A stretch of DNA of 64,000 nucleotides from Cryobacterium glaciale (GTDB taxonomy: Bacteria > Actinomycetota > Actinomycetes > Actinomycetales > Microbacteriaceae). Positions 8,798 to 16,419 of this stretch are shown here, in pieces. Within the stretch, counting starts at the first letter, position 1; every line of letters starts with the position of its first letter. Position numbers and translations under genes: made by a program. The notes under the pieces are model-generated. The model was not told the DNA's origin and ran no database searches. It worked only from the letters and a program-made list of their open reading frames with translations. The stretch lies in the NCBI RefSeq assembly GCF_004402535.1, contig NZ_SOEY01000008.1, forward strand, positions 242,701 to 306,700, given 5' to 3'.

Positions 8798-9976
8798 TCA
8801 AGCGGATGGCTGTGGCTGGTGAAAGGTCGCACCGGCGTGCTCCCCGAGCAGGGGCGGCGGGCGGAGGTAGCGCGCGGGCGTGGCGGACAGGCTGATCGGG
8901 TTGGCGATCTGCTGGCTGAGGCGAGAGCCAGCTGCATCCGTCACCGACACGACCGGGGCCAGGCCGAGCAGGGCGGCCAGGTCGAGGGCTTCGGCGATGG
9001 AATTCACCTTGCCGGCGGGAACCCGCGCGATCGACAGCCGCGCCGTCCATTCGGCAGCGGAGCGCGTCTCGAGCGCTTCCTCGAGCAGTGCCTTGAGCAC
9101 GGCGCGGTGCGCGAGACGGTTCGCGTTGTGGTCGAACCGCGCGTCGGCGGCGAGTTCGGGCAGCCCGAGCACCTCGACCAGGTTGCTGAACTGCTTGTCG
9201 GTGCCGACGGCGATCGCGATCGGGTCGTCGAGGGTGCGGAAGGTCTCGTAGGGTGCGATGCTCGGGTGGGCGTTGCCGAGCCGTTTCGGCGCGACACCGG
9301 TGGCGAGTGTGCTCGAAGCCTGGTTGACCAGCCCGGCAAGCAGGGAGGAGAGCAGGTTCACGTCGACCCGCTGGCCCCGGCCGGTCTGGTCGCGCGAACG
9401 CAGCGCCGCAAGAATGCCCACGACCGCGTTCTGCCCGGTCAGTACGTCGACGAGGGCGACGCCCACCTTGCTCGGTTCCGAATCGGGAGCGCCGGTCACG
9501 CTCATGAGTCCGCCGACCGCCTGCACGAGCAGGTCGTACCCGGGCAGCGCGGCACCGCCGGTGCGGCCGAATCCGGTGATCGAGCAGTACACGAGTTCGG
9601 GGCTCTCGATCTTCAGGGTCGCATAGTCGAGGCCGTACTGTTCCATCACGCCTGGACGAAAATTCTCGATCACGACGTCGGCGCTGAGGGCGAGTGCCCG
9701 CGCCTCGGCCAGGCCCCTGTCCGTGCGCAGGTCGCACACGACCGAGCGCTTGTTGCGGTTGACGCTCGCGAAATAACTGCCCATGCCGTTCTCATCGATT
9801 GGCGGCACCCAGGCGCGAGTGTCATCGCCGAGCGGATGCTCGATCTTGATGACATCGGCACCGAAATCGGCGAGCATCATCGTGGCGAATGGCCCGGCGA
9901 GCACGCGGGAAAAATCGGCCACACGGATGCCGTCCAGCGGCCCCGTAGCGGGTGTTTCGTCCTCAGTTCGGGTCAT
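8798..9976 (-). CDS. CaiB/BaiF family CoA-transferase (probable succinyl-CoA:glutarate CoA-transferase)
   Basis: A 392-residue class III CoA-transferase. The N-terminal VADFSRVLAGPFATMMLADFG segment and the catalytic aspartate D148 in PGYDLL are present, with ENFRPG near 104-109. Members paired with glutaryl-CoA dehydrogenase (for example human SUGCT) move CoA from succinyl-CoA to glutarate, and the gene order here supports that role. The frame stays open upstream, but the ATG at 9976 begins the conserved domain and lies 6 nt after TACAGT, so the message is probably leaderless. The start abuts a perfect 17-bp palindrome that likely binds the GntR regulator of the same operon. Confidence 0.86.
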   Translation of the reverse strand: MTRTEDETPATGPLDGIRVADFSRVLAGPFATMMLADFGADVIKIEHPLGDDTRAWVPPIDENGMGSYFASVNRNKRSVVCDLRTDRGLAEARALALSADVVIENFRPGVMEQYGLDYATLKIESPELVYCSITGFGRTGGAALPGYDLLVQAVGGLMSVTGAPDSEPSKVGVALVDVLTGQNAVVGILAALRSRDQTGRGQRVDVNLLSSLLAGLVNQASSTLATGVAPKRLGNAHPSIAPYETFRTLDDPIAIAVGTDKQFSNLVEVLGLPELAADARFDHNANRLAHRAVLKALLEEALETRSAAEWTARLSIARVPAGKVNSIAEALDLAALLGLAPVVSVTDAAGSRLSQQIANPISLSATPARYLRPPPLLGEHAGATFHQPQPSA

Positions 9977-9993
9977 TTGGATACTGTATCCAA
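9977..9993 (-). promoter_or_regulatory. Palindromic GntR operator with embedded leaderless -10 box
   Basis: Perfect inverted repeat TTGGATAC-T-GTATCCAA directly touching the CoA-transferase ATG. On the minus strand it contains TACAGT (9983-9988) followed by ATCCAA and ATG, so the -10 element lies inside the dyad. FadR-type GntR proteins bind short palindromes of this size, and one is encoded two genes downstream. Binding would block RNA polymerase outright. Confidence 0.6.
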
Positions 9994-10172
9994 TTTCTCC
10001 GGAAAGGGGAAGAGATGGTTGTGAATCGAGAGTGCGCGGCCCGGCCAGAGGGGCAAATGGGGGACAAAAAATGGTATCAAGCCCGTATTTCTGCGAGACT
10101 GGAACTTTGAGCTTGCCCGGCACCTCGGGTAATCACGTCCAGTACGTCGGGCATCCCAACAAAGGAATCCCA

Positions 10173-11675
10173 TTGACGGATCAAACATTTCAGTTAATCG
10201 CAATCGTTTTATATCTCGCCGGCATGGTGGCCATCGGCTACTTTGCCTTTCGCCAGACCAAAGATCTTGACGACTATATGCTCGCCGGCCGCGGACTCAA
10301 ACCGGGCACAGCAGCCCTGAGCGCCGGCGCTTCGGACATGTCCGGCTGGCTCCTCCTGGGGCTCCCCGGCGCAATCTATGTGTCCGGTCTCGTGGAGGCC
10401 TGGATCGCCATCGGCCTCACCATCGGTGCCTGGCTGAACTGGAAGTACGTGGCCCCGCGGCTGCGCTCCTATACCTTCGTGTCGAAGAACTCGATCACCA
10501 TTCCGAGCTTTTTCGAGAACCGGCTGAAAGACACCTCGCGCCTGCTGCGCGTGGTCTCCGGCCTGATCATTTTGGTGTTCTTCACCTTCTATGTCTCCTC
10601 CGGCATGGTAGCCGGCGGTGTCTTCTTTGAAGAATCCTTCGGCTCCACCTTCCTCACCGGAATGCTGATCGTCGGCGGCGTCACCCTGCTGTACACGCTG
10701 TTCGGCGGTTTTCTCGGCGCCACCCTCACCGACGTCGCCCAGGGCATTCTCATGCTCGTGGCACTGATTGCTGTTCCCCTCGTCGCGCTCAATGCGACCG
10801 GCGGAATCACCGCCACCCTCGACTCCATCCGCGCGTTCAACCCCGACCTGCTCTCCCTGACGGCCGGAGGGTCGGTTCTTGGCGTCATCTCCGCCACCGC
10901 CTGGGGCCTCGGCTACGTCGGTCAGCCGCACATCATCGTGCGTTTCATGGCTATGCGCACCCCGCAGGACGCAAAGGCGGGACGCCGCATCGGTATCGGC
11001 TGGATGGTCGCGACCGCCCTCGGCGCTGTCGCGACCGCGCTCATCGGCATCGCGTATTTCCAGCAGAACCCGGACCTGTCGCTCGAGAACCCGGAAACGG
11101 TCTTCCTGCTGCTCGCGCAGACGTTGTTCCACCCGTTCATTGCCGGCCTCGTGCTGGCCGCGGTGCTCGCCGCCATCATGAGCACCATCTCCTCGCAGCT
11201 GATCGTTTCTTCCTCTGCGCTGGTCGAGGACCTCTACCGGATCGTCGGCAAGGACGCGACACCGAAACACCTCGTCCTGCTTGGTCGCCTCGGCGTTCTG
11301 GTCGTGGCCGTTGTCGCCGGACTCATCGCGCTGCAGCAGAACTCGACCATTCTCGACCTGGTCGGCTTCGCCTGGGCCGGTTTCGGTGCCGCCTTCGGAC
11401 CGGTCGTCATCCTGTCGCTGTACTGGAAGAAGCTTTCCACCTGGGGTACCTTGGCCTCGATGGTCACCGGTGCCCTCGTCGTCTTCGTCTGGGGCAACTC
11501 CCCGCTCGGCGACATCATGTACGAGATCGTGCCGGGCTTCGCCGCCAGCCTGATCGTCGCCGTCATCGTCTCGCTCGCCACGTACAAGCCGAACGCCGAA
11601 ATCGAGGCCGAGTTCGAACTTGCCGCTGAGCAGGCTCACCCCACGTACAAGGCTCCCGAAAAGGTCTCCGCCTAA
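10173..11675 (+). CDS. putP: Sodium/proline (PutP-type) solute symporter
   Basis: A 500-residue member of the SSS family with about thirteen membrane helices. Typical PutP segments are visible: YMLAGRGLKPGTAALSAGASDMSGW in the first third, FGGFLGATLTDVAQGILM, and GLGYVGQPHIIVRFMA, which in PutP lines the sodium and proline sites. The start is a TTG at 10173 preceded by AAAGGA at 7 nt spacing, which gives the normal PutP length; the upstream open frame is noncoding. The gene is divergent from the glutarate operon, sharing the 196-bp region 9977-10172, and ends before a hairpin terminator. The substrate could be proline or another small acid. Confidence 0.87.
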   Translation: MTDQTFQLIAIVLYLAGMVAIGYFAFRQTKDLDDYMLAGRGLKPGTAALSAGASDMSGWLLLGLPGAIYVSGLVEAWIAIGLTIGAWLNWKYVAPRLRSYTFVSKNSITIPSFFENRLKDTSRLLRVVSGLIILVFFTFYVSSGMVAGGVFFEESFGSTFLTGMLIVGGVTLLYTLFGGFLGATLTDVAQGILMLVALIAVPLVALNATGGITATLDSIRAFNPDLLSLTAGGSVLGVISATAWGLGYVGQPHIIVRFMAMRTPQDAKAGRRIGIGWMVATALGAVATALIGIAYFQQNPDLSLENPETVFLLLAQTLFHPFIAGLVLAAVLAAIMSTISSQLIVSSSALVEDLYRIVGKDATPKHLVLLGRLGVLVVAVVAGLIALQQNSTILDLVGFAWAGFGAAFGPVVILSLYWKKLSTWGTLASMVTGALVVFVWGNSPLGDIMYEIVPGFAASLIVAVIVSLATYKPNAEIEAEFELAAEQAHPTYKAPEKVSA

Positions 11676-11696
11676 CCAGCCTGCACCGCGCACGAC

Positions 11697-11740
11697 AACG
11701 GCACCTGCCGTCGGCCTCACGGCCGGCGGCGGGTGCCGTT
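11697..11740. terminator. Hairpin between convergent genes
   Basis: A 14-bp stem with one mismatch (11697-11710 pairing with 11727-11740, loop of 16) just after the symporter stop and 9 bp from the end of the convergent ABM gene. There is no T-run, which is common in GC-rich actinobacteria. It probably ends transcription from both sides. Confidence 0.55.
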
Positions 11741-11748
11741 CGCGTTGG

Positions 11749-12336
11749 TCAGCGAGGCTGTCTCTGCAACCAGGGGCGCAGCATCCGGGTCACCCACGGA
11801 AGCACGAAGTAAGCCATGAGCGGGGTGAGCACGAGGGTGGTCAGCAGCACCTTCAGGGCTGTGCCGAGGTCACCCCAGCCGGGCACGAGCCAGCTCACGA
11901 GCAGGGTGAAGGCGAGGTTGACCGGAAAGAAGCCGAGCCAGATGCTGATCATCTGCTTCCAGCGCGGCGGCGGCAGCAGGGCTGGCGTTCCCGGCGGTGC
12001 CTGCTGCAGGGTGTCGAACCAGCCCTCGATGCCGGTGCGTTTCTCGACGTGCGCGTCGAGTACGAGGTCGGTACCGGCTTCGAGCCATTCGGTGCGCTCG
12101 TCGGAGTTCTCCCAGGCCTCGAGGCTCTCGGGGTTGGAGAAACGATAGAGCATGTTCCAGGTCGCGGAATCTTCGCTGCCGCGTACCCAGCCCGACCCGA
12201 GAAACCCGGGGTATCTGTGCGCGAGGTTGATGCCGAACTGCACCCATTCGCTCGCCTCGGTGAACCGTGCCGGGTCGACCGTGCGCGTGATGGAAACGGT
12301 CACGGATGCTGACGCGGGCGGGGGGACGGATGACAT
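11749..12336 (-). CDS. Antibiotic-biosynthesis-monooxygenase-like domain with C-terminal membrane helices
   Basis: A 195-residue protein. Residues 10-105 look like an ABM dimeric alpha-beta barrel (TVSITRTVDPARFTEASEW, YPGFLGSGWVR, NMLYRFSNPESLEAWENSDER), and residues 125-190 hold two hydrophobic helices ending with a basic tail. In well-studied ABM proteins the domain cleaves haem or oxidises quinone-like rings, but here the barrel is tethered to the membrane and the substrate is unknown. It begins 6 bp after exonuclease III on the same strand and is probably cotranscribed with it. Confidence 0.75.
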   Translation of the reverse strand: MSSVPPPASASVTVSITRTVDPARFTEASEWVQFGINLAHRYPGFLGSGWVRGSEDSATWNMLYRFSNPESLEAWENSDERTEWLEAGTDLVLDAHVEKRTGIEGWFDTLQQAPPGTPALLPPPRWKQMISIWLGFFPVNLAFTLLVSWLVPGWGDLGTALKVLLTTLVLTPLMAYFVLPWVTRMLRPWLQRQPR

Positions 12337-12342
12337 GTGAAT

Positions 12343-13179
12343 CTAGAAGATCATCGGTCGGTCGTCGTCATCGCCGCCCAGGTCGAGGTCGACGAGCACC
12401 GGTACGTGGTCGCTCGGGGCGTCGCCCTTGCGCTCGTTGCGGTGGATGCTGGCATCCGTCACGAGATCGGCGAACGCCGGCGAGCCGAGGATGAAGTCGA
12501 TGCGCATGCCCTCGTTGCGCGGAAACCGCAGCTGCTTGTAGTCCCAGAAGGTGAATCCTTCCGGAACGATCGGTCGCACGACGTCGGCCAGTCCGGCCCG
12601 CTCGAAGGCGTCGAATGCCGCCCGTTCCTCGGGGGAGATGTGCGTCGACTGACCGGGCACGAAGCTTGGGTCGCCCATGTCTTCGTCGCGGGGGGCGACG
12701 TTCCAGTCGCCCATCATGGCCAGTGCGAGCGCGGGGCGCCGGCTAAGTTCCTCGGCCGCGTGGGTCTCGAGAGCCTTCAGCCAGGCCAGCTTGTAGGCGT
12801 AGTGCGGGTCGCCGAGTGCGCGCCCGTTTGGCACGTACAGGCTCCACAATCGCAGATCATTCACCGTCACGCCGAGGGCGCGCGCCTCGAGCGGCTGATC
12901 CGGCCCGACCGCACCCTTCAAGAAGCCGGGCATATACGGGAAGGCGGTGACGACATCCGTCATCGGCTCACGACTGGCAAACGCCACACCGTTCCACTGG
13001 CTCAGGCCATGAATAGCGAGGTCGTAGCCGGCGTCCTCGAACACCTGCGACGGAAACTGTTCGGGCTTGCACTTGATCTCCTGCATGGCAAGAACGTCGA
13101 TGTCCTCCCGTTCCATCCAGTCGACGATTCGCCCGGAGCGGGCACGAACGGAGTTGACGTTCCAGGTGGCAATGCGCAT
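12343..13179 (-). CDS. xthA: Exodeoxyribonuclease III
   Basis: A 278-residue AP endonuclease/exonuclease III of the EEP fold, acting in base-excision repair. The N-terminus MRIATWNVNSVR, the metal-binding glutamate E34 in MQEIK, GDWNVAPRDED near residue 160 and the catalytic SDHVPV near residue 258 are all present. Length matches the family. The ATG lies 6 nt after TAGGCT, so the mRNA is probably leaderless. It is divergent from the FGD-like gene and is followed by the ABM-domain gene. Confidence 0.94.
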   Translation of the reverse strand: MRIATWNVNSVRARSGRIVDWMEREDIDVLAMQEIKCKPEQFPSQVFEDAGYDLAIHGLSQWNGVAFASREPMTDVVTAFPYMPGFLKGAVGPDQPLEARALGVTVNDLRLWSLYVPNGRALGDPHYAYKLAWLKALETHAAEELSRRPALALAMMGDWNVAPRDEDMGDPSFVPGQSTHISPEERAAFDAFERAGLADVVRPIVPEGFTFWDYKQLRFPRNEGMRIDFILGSPAFADLVTDASIHRNERKGDAPSDHVPVLVDLDLGGDDDDRPMIF

Positions 13180-13185
13180 GCCTCC

Positions 13186-13191
13186 AGCCTA
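13186..13191 (-). promoter_or_regulatory. Leaderless -10 box of xthA
   Basis: Minus strand TAGGCT-GGAGGC-ATG. The GGAGG in between is too close to the start to work as a normal ribosome site, so the TAnnnT reading is preferred. Confidence 0.5.
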
Positions 13192-13258
13192 TAAGGGGTG
13201 AGCGTTCAGCCCGTAGTGCGATTGAATGGTACAAAACACCAAGTGCAGGAAGGTCATA

Positions 13259-14260
13259 ATGACGGAGTTGCAGATTGGCTATGCGGCCATGCTGGAGCAG
13301 TTCGCGCCAGCTGAGGCTGTCGCGCTCTCGGCCTACGCCGAGGAGCACGGGTTCACCGGCGTCATGGCCGCGGATCACTTTCAACCGTGGGTTCCGGCGC
13401 AGGGCCAGTCGAGTTTCGTTTGGAGCGTTCTGGCCTCGATCGCCGAGCGCACCAAGGGCGACTTCGGGCCCGGCGTGACCGCCCCGACCTTTCGCTGGCA
13501 CCCGGCCATGGTCGCCCAGGCCTCCGCGACGCTCGCGTCGATGTATCCCGGCCGGCACTGGCTCGGCCTCGGCTCCGGCGAGGCCCTGAATGAGCATATC
13601 GTTGGCGGTTACTGGCCCGAAGCCCCCGAGCGCATCAACCGCATGTTCGAGGCCATCGAGATCATCTCGAAGCTGTTCGCCGGGTCGATCGCCGGCAAGG
13701 ACGTCAAGCATTCCGGGCAGTTCTTCAAACTTGAATCAACCCGACTGTGGACGATGCCCGAGGTTGCGCCCGAAATTCTGGTCGCCACCGCCGGCCCGGT
13801 CACCGCCAAGCGCGCCGGCCGACTGGCCGACGGACTCATCACGGTCGGCGCTCCGCTCGAGAAGATCTCGATGCTGTTCGGCAAGTTCGACGACGGTGCC
13901 CGCGAGGCCGGCAAGGACCCCTCGATCATGCCCAAGGTGCTGCAGTTGCACATGAGCTGGGCCGAGACCGACGAAGAGGCCATGACCAATGCGCTGCACG
14001 AGTGGCCGAACGGTGGCATGAAGTTTCCGAAGGGCGATATCCGTTCGCCCTTCGAGTTCGAGCAGATGGCCAAGCTCGTACGCCCGGAGGACTTCGAGGG
14101 CCGCATGATCATCTCGGCCGACCCCGACGAGCACCGCAAGTACATCCAGAACTTCGTCGACCTCGGCTTCGATCGCATCTACCTGCACAACGTCGGCCGC
14201 AATCAGAAGCAGTGGATCGACGTGTTCGGCGCATCCGTTCTGCCGAAGCTCGTTCGGTAG
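13259..14260 (+). CDS. F420-dependent LLM-class oxidoreductase, FGD-like
   Basis: A 333-residue luciferase-like TIM-barrel enzyme close to mycobacterial F420-dependent glucose-6-phosphate dehydrogenase. Hallmarks of that enzyme are present: the QFAP segment near residue 15, DHFQPW near residue 39, LGLGSGEALNE near residue 104 and ADPDEH near the C-terminus. By my recalled alignment to Fgd1, two phosphate-binding residues (K259 and R283) are kept while T195 and K198 are replaced, so the substrate may not be glucose-6-phosphate. ATG at 13259 follows an AGGAAGG ribosome site; an ATG 33 bp upstream is less likely. cofE begins 3 bp after the stop, so the enzyme and F420 tail synthesis are cotranscribed. 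It probably supplies or uses F420H2. Confidence 0.85.
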   Translation: MTELQIGYAAMLEQFAPAEAVALSAYAEEHGFTGVMAADHFQPWVPAQGQSSFVWSVLASIAERTKGDFGPGVTAPTFRWHPAMVAQASATLASMYPGRHWLGLGSGEALNEHIVGGYWPEAPERINRMFEAIEIISKLFAGSIAGKDVKHSGQFFKLESTRLWTMPEVAPEILVATAGPVTAKRAGRLADGLITVGAPLEKISMLFGKFDDGAREAGKDPSIMPKVLQLHMSWAETDEEAMTNALHEWPNGGMKFPKGDIRSPFEFEQMAKLVRPEDFEGRMIISADPDEHRKYIQNFVDLGFDRIYLHNVGRNQKQWIDVFGASVLPKLVR

Positions 14261-14263
14261 AAC

Positions 14264-15049
14264 GTGCTGAGCATATTCACGCTCGGTGGTTTCAGCGAGA
14301 TCAGGGCCGGCGACGACCTGGCCACCCTGATCGCAGAGGCCGCGCAATCACGCCTCCTCGACGGCGATATTATCGCGGTGACCAGCAAAATCGTCTCCAA
14401 AGCCGAGGGCCGCACCGTGCTGGCCGCCGACCGGGAACAGGCGATCACCGACGAGACCGTGCGTGTCGTGGCCTCGCGGGCGCACCCCGGCGGCCTCACC
14501 CGCATCGTCGAGAACCGGCAGGGCCTGGTGATGGCCGCGGCCGGCGTCGACACGAGCAACGCGCCCGACGGGATGGTCTTGCTGCTGCCGGTCGATCCGG
14601 ACAGGTCGGCGCGCGCCATCTGCTCGGCCCTGCGCGAGCGAACCGGGCTGCGACTCGGCGTGCTGGTGACCGATACCGCCGGACGCCCGTGGCGCGAGGG
14701 CCAGACCGACATCGCCATCGGCGCGGCCGGGCTGGCGGTCCTCGATGACCTTCGCGGCACAGCGGATGCCTCCGGTCGCCGCCTCGATGTCACCGTCGCG
14801 GCCGTCGCCGACGAGATCGCCGGTGCCGCCGACCTGATCAAAGGCAAGACCAGCGGCAATCCCGTCGCCGTGGTGCGCGGGCTCGGCCGGCTGGTCGGCG
14901 ACCTGGACACCGTCGGGGCCCGGGCACTGCAACGGCAGAGCGACACCGACATGTTTCGCCTCGGCACGGCGGAGGCCCGCGCCGAAGGGTATGCGGAGGG
15001 TTTCGCGGCCGGGCGCGCTGCCAGCGTTGCGGCGGGCTCGGCCAGCTGA
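14264..15049 (+). CDS. cofE: Coenzyme F420-0:L-glutamate ligase
   Basis: A 261-residue CofE, equivalent to the N-terminal half of mycobacterial FbiB. It adds glutamates to F420-0 using GTP. Recognisable segments are [18 protein letters not shown] near residue 35, [24 protein letters not shown] near residue 135 and [17 protein letters not shown] near residue 190. It lacks the FMN-binding C-terminal domain of FbiB, so it is the short CofE form. The GTG start is 3 bp after the FGD-like gene. Its 3' end is followed by 220 bp without a recognised gene. Confidence 0.92.
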   Translation: MLSIFTLGGFSEIRAGDDLATLIAEAAQSRLLDGDIIAVTSKIVSKAEGRTVLAADREQAITDETVRVVASRAHPGGLTRIVENRQGLVMAAAGVDTSNAPDGMVLLLPVDPDRSARAICSALRERTGLRLGVLVTDTAGRPWREGQTDIAIGAAGLAVLDDLRGTADASGRRLDVTVAAVADEIAGAADLIKGKTSGNPVAVVRGLGRLVGDLDTVGARALQRQSDTDMFRLGTAEARAEGYAEGFAAGRAASVAAGSAS

Positions 15050-15269
15050 GCTTCGCGGGGCGGGCCGGGCATCGCGTGGCCGTTTGTTGCAGGCGCTGTG
15101 GTGACCGGCTCGCGTGCCTGGCCTGCCAGCCGCCCAAGCAACAGCGGGGCGCTTGCGCAGCAAATGGCAGCGCGACCCGCGCCGTACGCCGGTCGGAACC
15201 GGGCGCGTCTGCAGGAATCGGCCGCGCCATCCACTCTGCTGGGAACGGGGCGTCCCGCGCGGAGAAGCC

Positions 15270-15626
15270 CTAGATAGAGATGGTGAGGTTCTGGATCAGG
15301 CCGGTCTCGGGCTCGAGTTCGAAGCGGTAGCTCAGGTCGACGCTGCGGCCCGGAAAGTTGCCCTCGATGCGGTTGACGACGGTCGTCGCTGACTCGTCTG
15401 TCTCGGTGCGCAGCAGGGTCGTCGTGTACTCAAACTCCGCTGCGCTGCCGGCCAGCCAGGCAGCGATGGCCGCTTCGCCGGTGTAGGACTTGCCGTCATC
15501 GACGACGACAGCGTTTTCGACGAAGGTCTGGCGAGCGGACGCTGGCTTGGCGCTGACGCTGCGCTCGAGGTAGGTGACGATCGCCATGGGGAGCGCGCGA
15601 GCCTGTGCGGTGAGTGACTGTGACAT
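15270..15626 (-). CDS. SnoaL/NTF2-like protein
   Basis: A 118-residue protein with the size and pattern of the NTF2/SnoaL cone fold: an N-terminal helix (PMAIVTYLERSV), a short loop with FVENAVVVDDGKSYTGEAAI, and alternating C-terminal strands (ATTVVNRIEGNFPG, VDLSYRFELE, IQNLTISI). The family covers ketosteroid-isomerase-like and polyketide cyclase proteins as well as many of unknown role. The ATG is well supported by an AGGAGG ribosome site 8 nt upstream. It is inserted, on the opposite strand, between cofE and cofC; no link with F420 is shown. Confidence 0.78.
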   Translation of the reverse strand: MSQSLTAQARALPMAIVTYLERSVSAKPASARQTFVENAVVVDDGKSYTGEAAIAAWLAGSAAEFEYTTTLLRTETDESATTVVNRIEGNFPGRSVDLSYRFELEPETGLIQNLTISI

Positions 15627-15741
15627 GTGACCTCCTGGGCCGTTCGGTCGAACGAATTCGGGTCGACGGATGTTTGGAGTCGACCCTTGAGGGTACCGTG
15701 GCCGTCTCGGGGTCGGCGCCAACGGCCCCGAGGGTCAGTGA

Positions 15742-15747
15742 TAGCCT
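15742..15747 (+). promoter_or_regulatory. Candidate -10 box upstream of cofC
   Basis: TAGCCT is followed by 7 nt and a GTG at 15755, in the leaderless arrangement seen at many genes in this window. The GTG opens a 9-codon frame rather than cofC itself. Confidence 0.4.
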
Positions 15748-15754
15748 CGGATTC

Positions 15755-15784
15755 GTGGCGAGCATAGAGGTCGAGCAGGCATGA
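15755..15784 (+). CDS. Possible leaderless leader peptide of cofC
   Basis: A 9-codon frame (GTG start, reading VASIEVEQA) whose TGA stop overlaps the cofC start as ATGA. It lies 7 nt after a TAGCCT box. cofC has only a weak ribosome site, so translation of this short frame could deliver ribosomes to cofC by coupling. The peptide carries no run of a single amino acid that would suggest classic attenuation. It may be chance. Confidence 0.3.
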   Translation: MASIEVEQA

Positions 15785-16416
15785 CGTGGGCGGTAGTGGT
15801 GCCAGTCAAGGACAGTTCGCACGCGAAGAGCCGACTGGGGGACAGGCCAGAGCGGGCGGCGCTCGCCGAGGCATTTGCGATCGACACGGTGGCGGCGCTT
15901 GCAGCAGCATCCGCTGTGGAACGTGTGTTTGTGGTGACCGGCAGCGGGCGCCTCGGCATTCGCCTCGCTGCCCGCGGGGCGGTGATCGTGCCGGAAGCGG
16001 TGGCCAAGACGACGGGGCACGATCGACTGAACGCCGCGATCGAGCAGGGCATCGCCGCGGCCCGGCGCGCTTGCCCGCATGCAAACCTCGCCGTGATGAC
16101 CGGGGACCTGCCAGCCCTGCGATCGGCCGACATCGACAGCGTGTTCGGGCTCGCCGCGGCATATCCGCGCTCGATGGTGCCGGACGCCGAAGGCATTGGA
16201 ACGACGACCCTGTTCGCCCGAGCGGGCGTCATGTTCATTCCCCGGTTCGGACTGGACTCCCGTGCCGTGCACGAGACGGCCGGTCACGTGGTGCTGGATC
16301 TGCCGTCGAACTCATCGATTCGGCGCGACGTGGACACCGCCGCCGACCTCGACATGGCAGGCGCGCTCGGACTCGGGCCGAACACGAGCGTGCTGCTCGG
16401 CAGCGTTCACCACTGA
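15781..16416 (+). CDS. cofC: 2-phospho-L-lactate (phosphoenolpyruvate) guanylyltransferase
   Basis: A 211-residue CofC/FbiD nucleotidyltransferase. It activates 2-phospholactate or phosphoenolpyruvate with GTP for CofD. The N-terminal VVVPVKDSSHAKSRLG (residues 5-20) is the family nucleotide-binding start, followed by GHDRLNAAIEQG near residue 79 and TGDLPALRSADI near residue 107; the metal-binding aspartate lies in that last motif. DAEGIGTTTLF is typical of the C-terminal half. The gene is convergent with cofD, ending 3 bp before it, and is preceded by a possible leader peptide. Confidence 0.92.
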   Translation: MTWAVVVPVKDSSHAKSRLGDRPERAALAEAFAIDTVAALAAASAVERVFVVTGSGRLGIRLAARGAVIVPEAVAKTTGHDRLNAAIEQGIAAARRACPHANLAVMTGDLPALRSADIDSVFGLAAAYPRSMVPDAEGIGTTTLFARAGVMFIPRFGLDSRAVHETAGHVVLDLPSNSSIRRDVDTAADLDMAGALGLGPNTSVLLGSVHH

Positions 16417-16419
16417 GGT

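Noticed and set aside
7592..10024. An 810-residue open frame on the plus strand opposite gcdH and the CoA-transferase.
   Set aside because: The opposite strand encodes two clear enzyme families; this frame has no recognisable domain.
15076..15273. A 65-codon cysteine-containing open frame in the 220-bp gap after cofE.
   Set aside because: No ribosome site or leaderless box, irregular cysteine spacing and a composition like other chance frames; I see nothing else in this gap.
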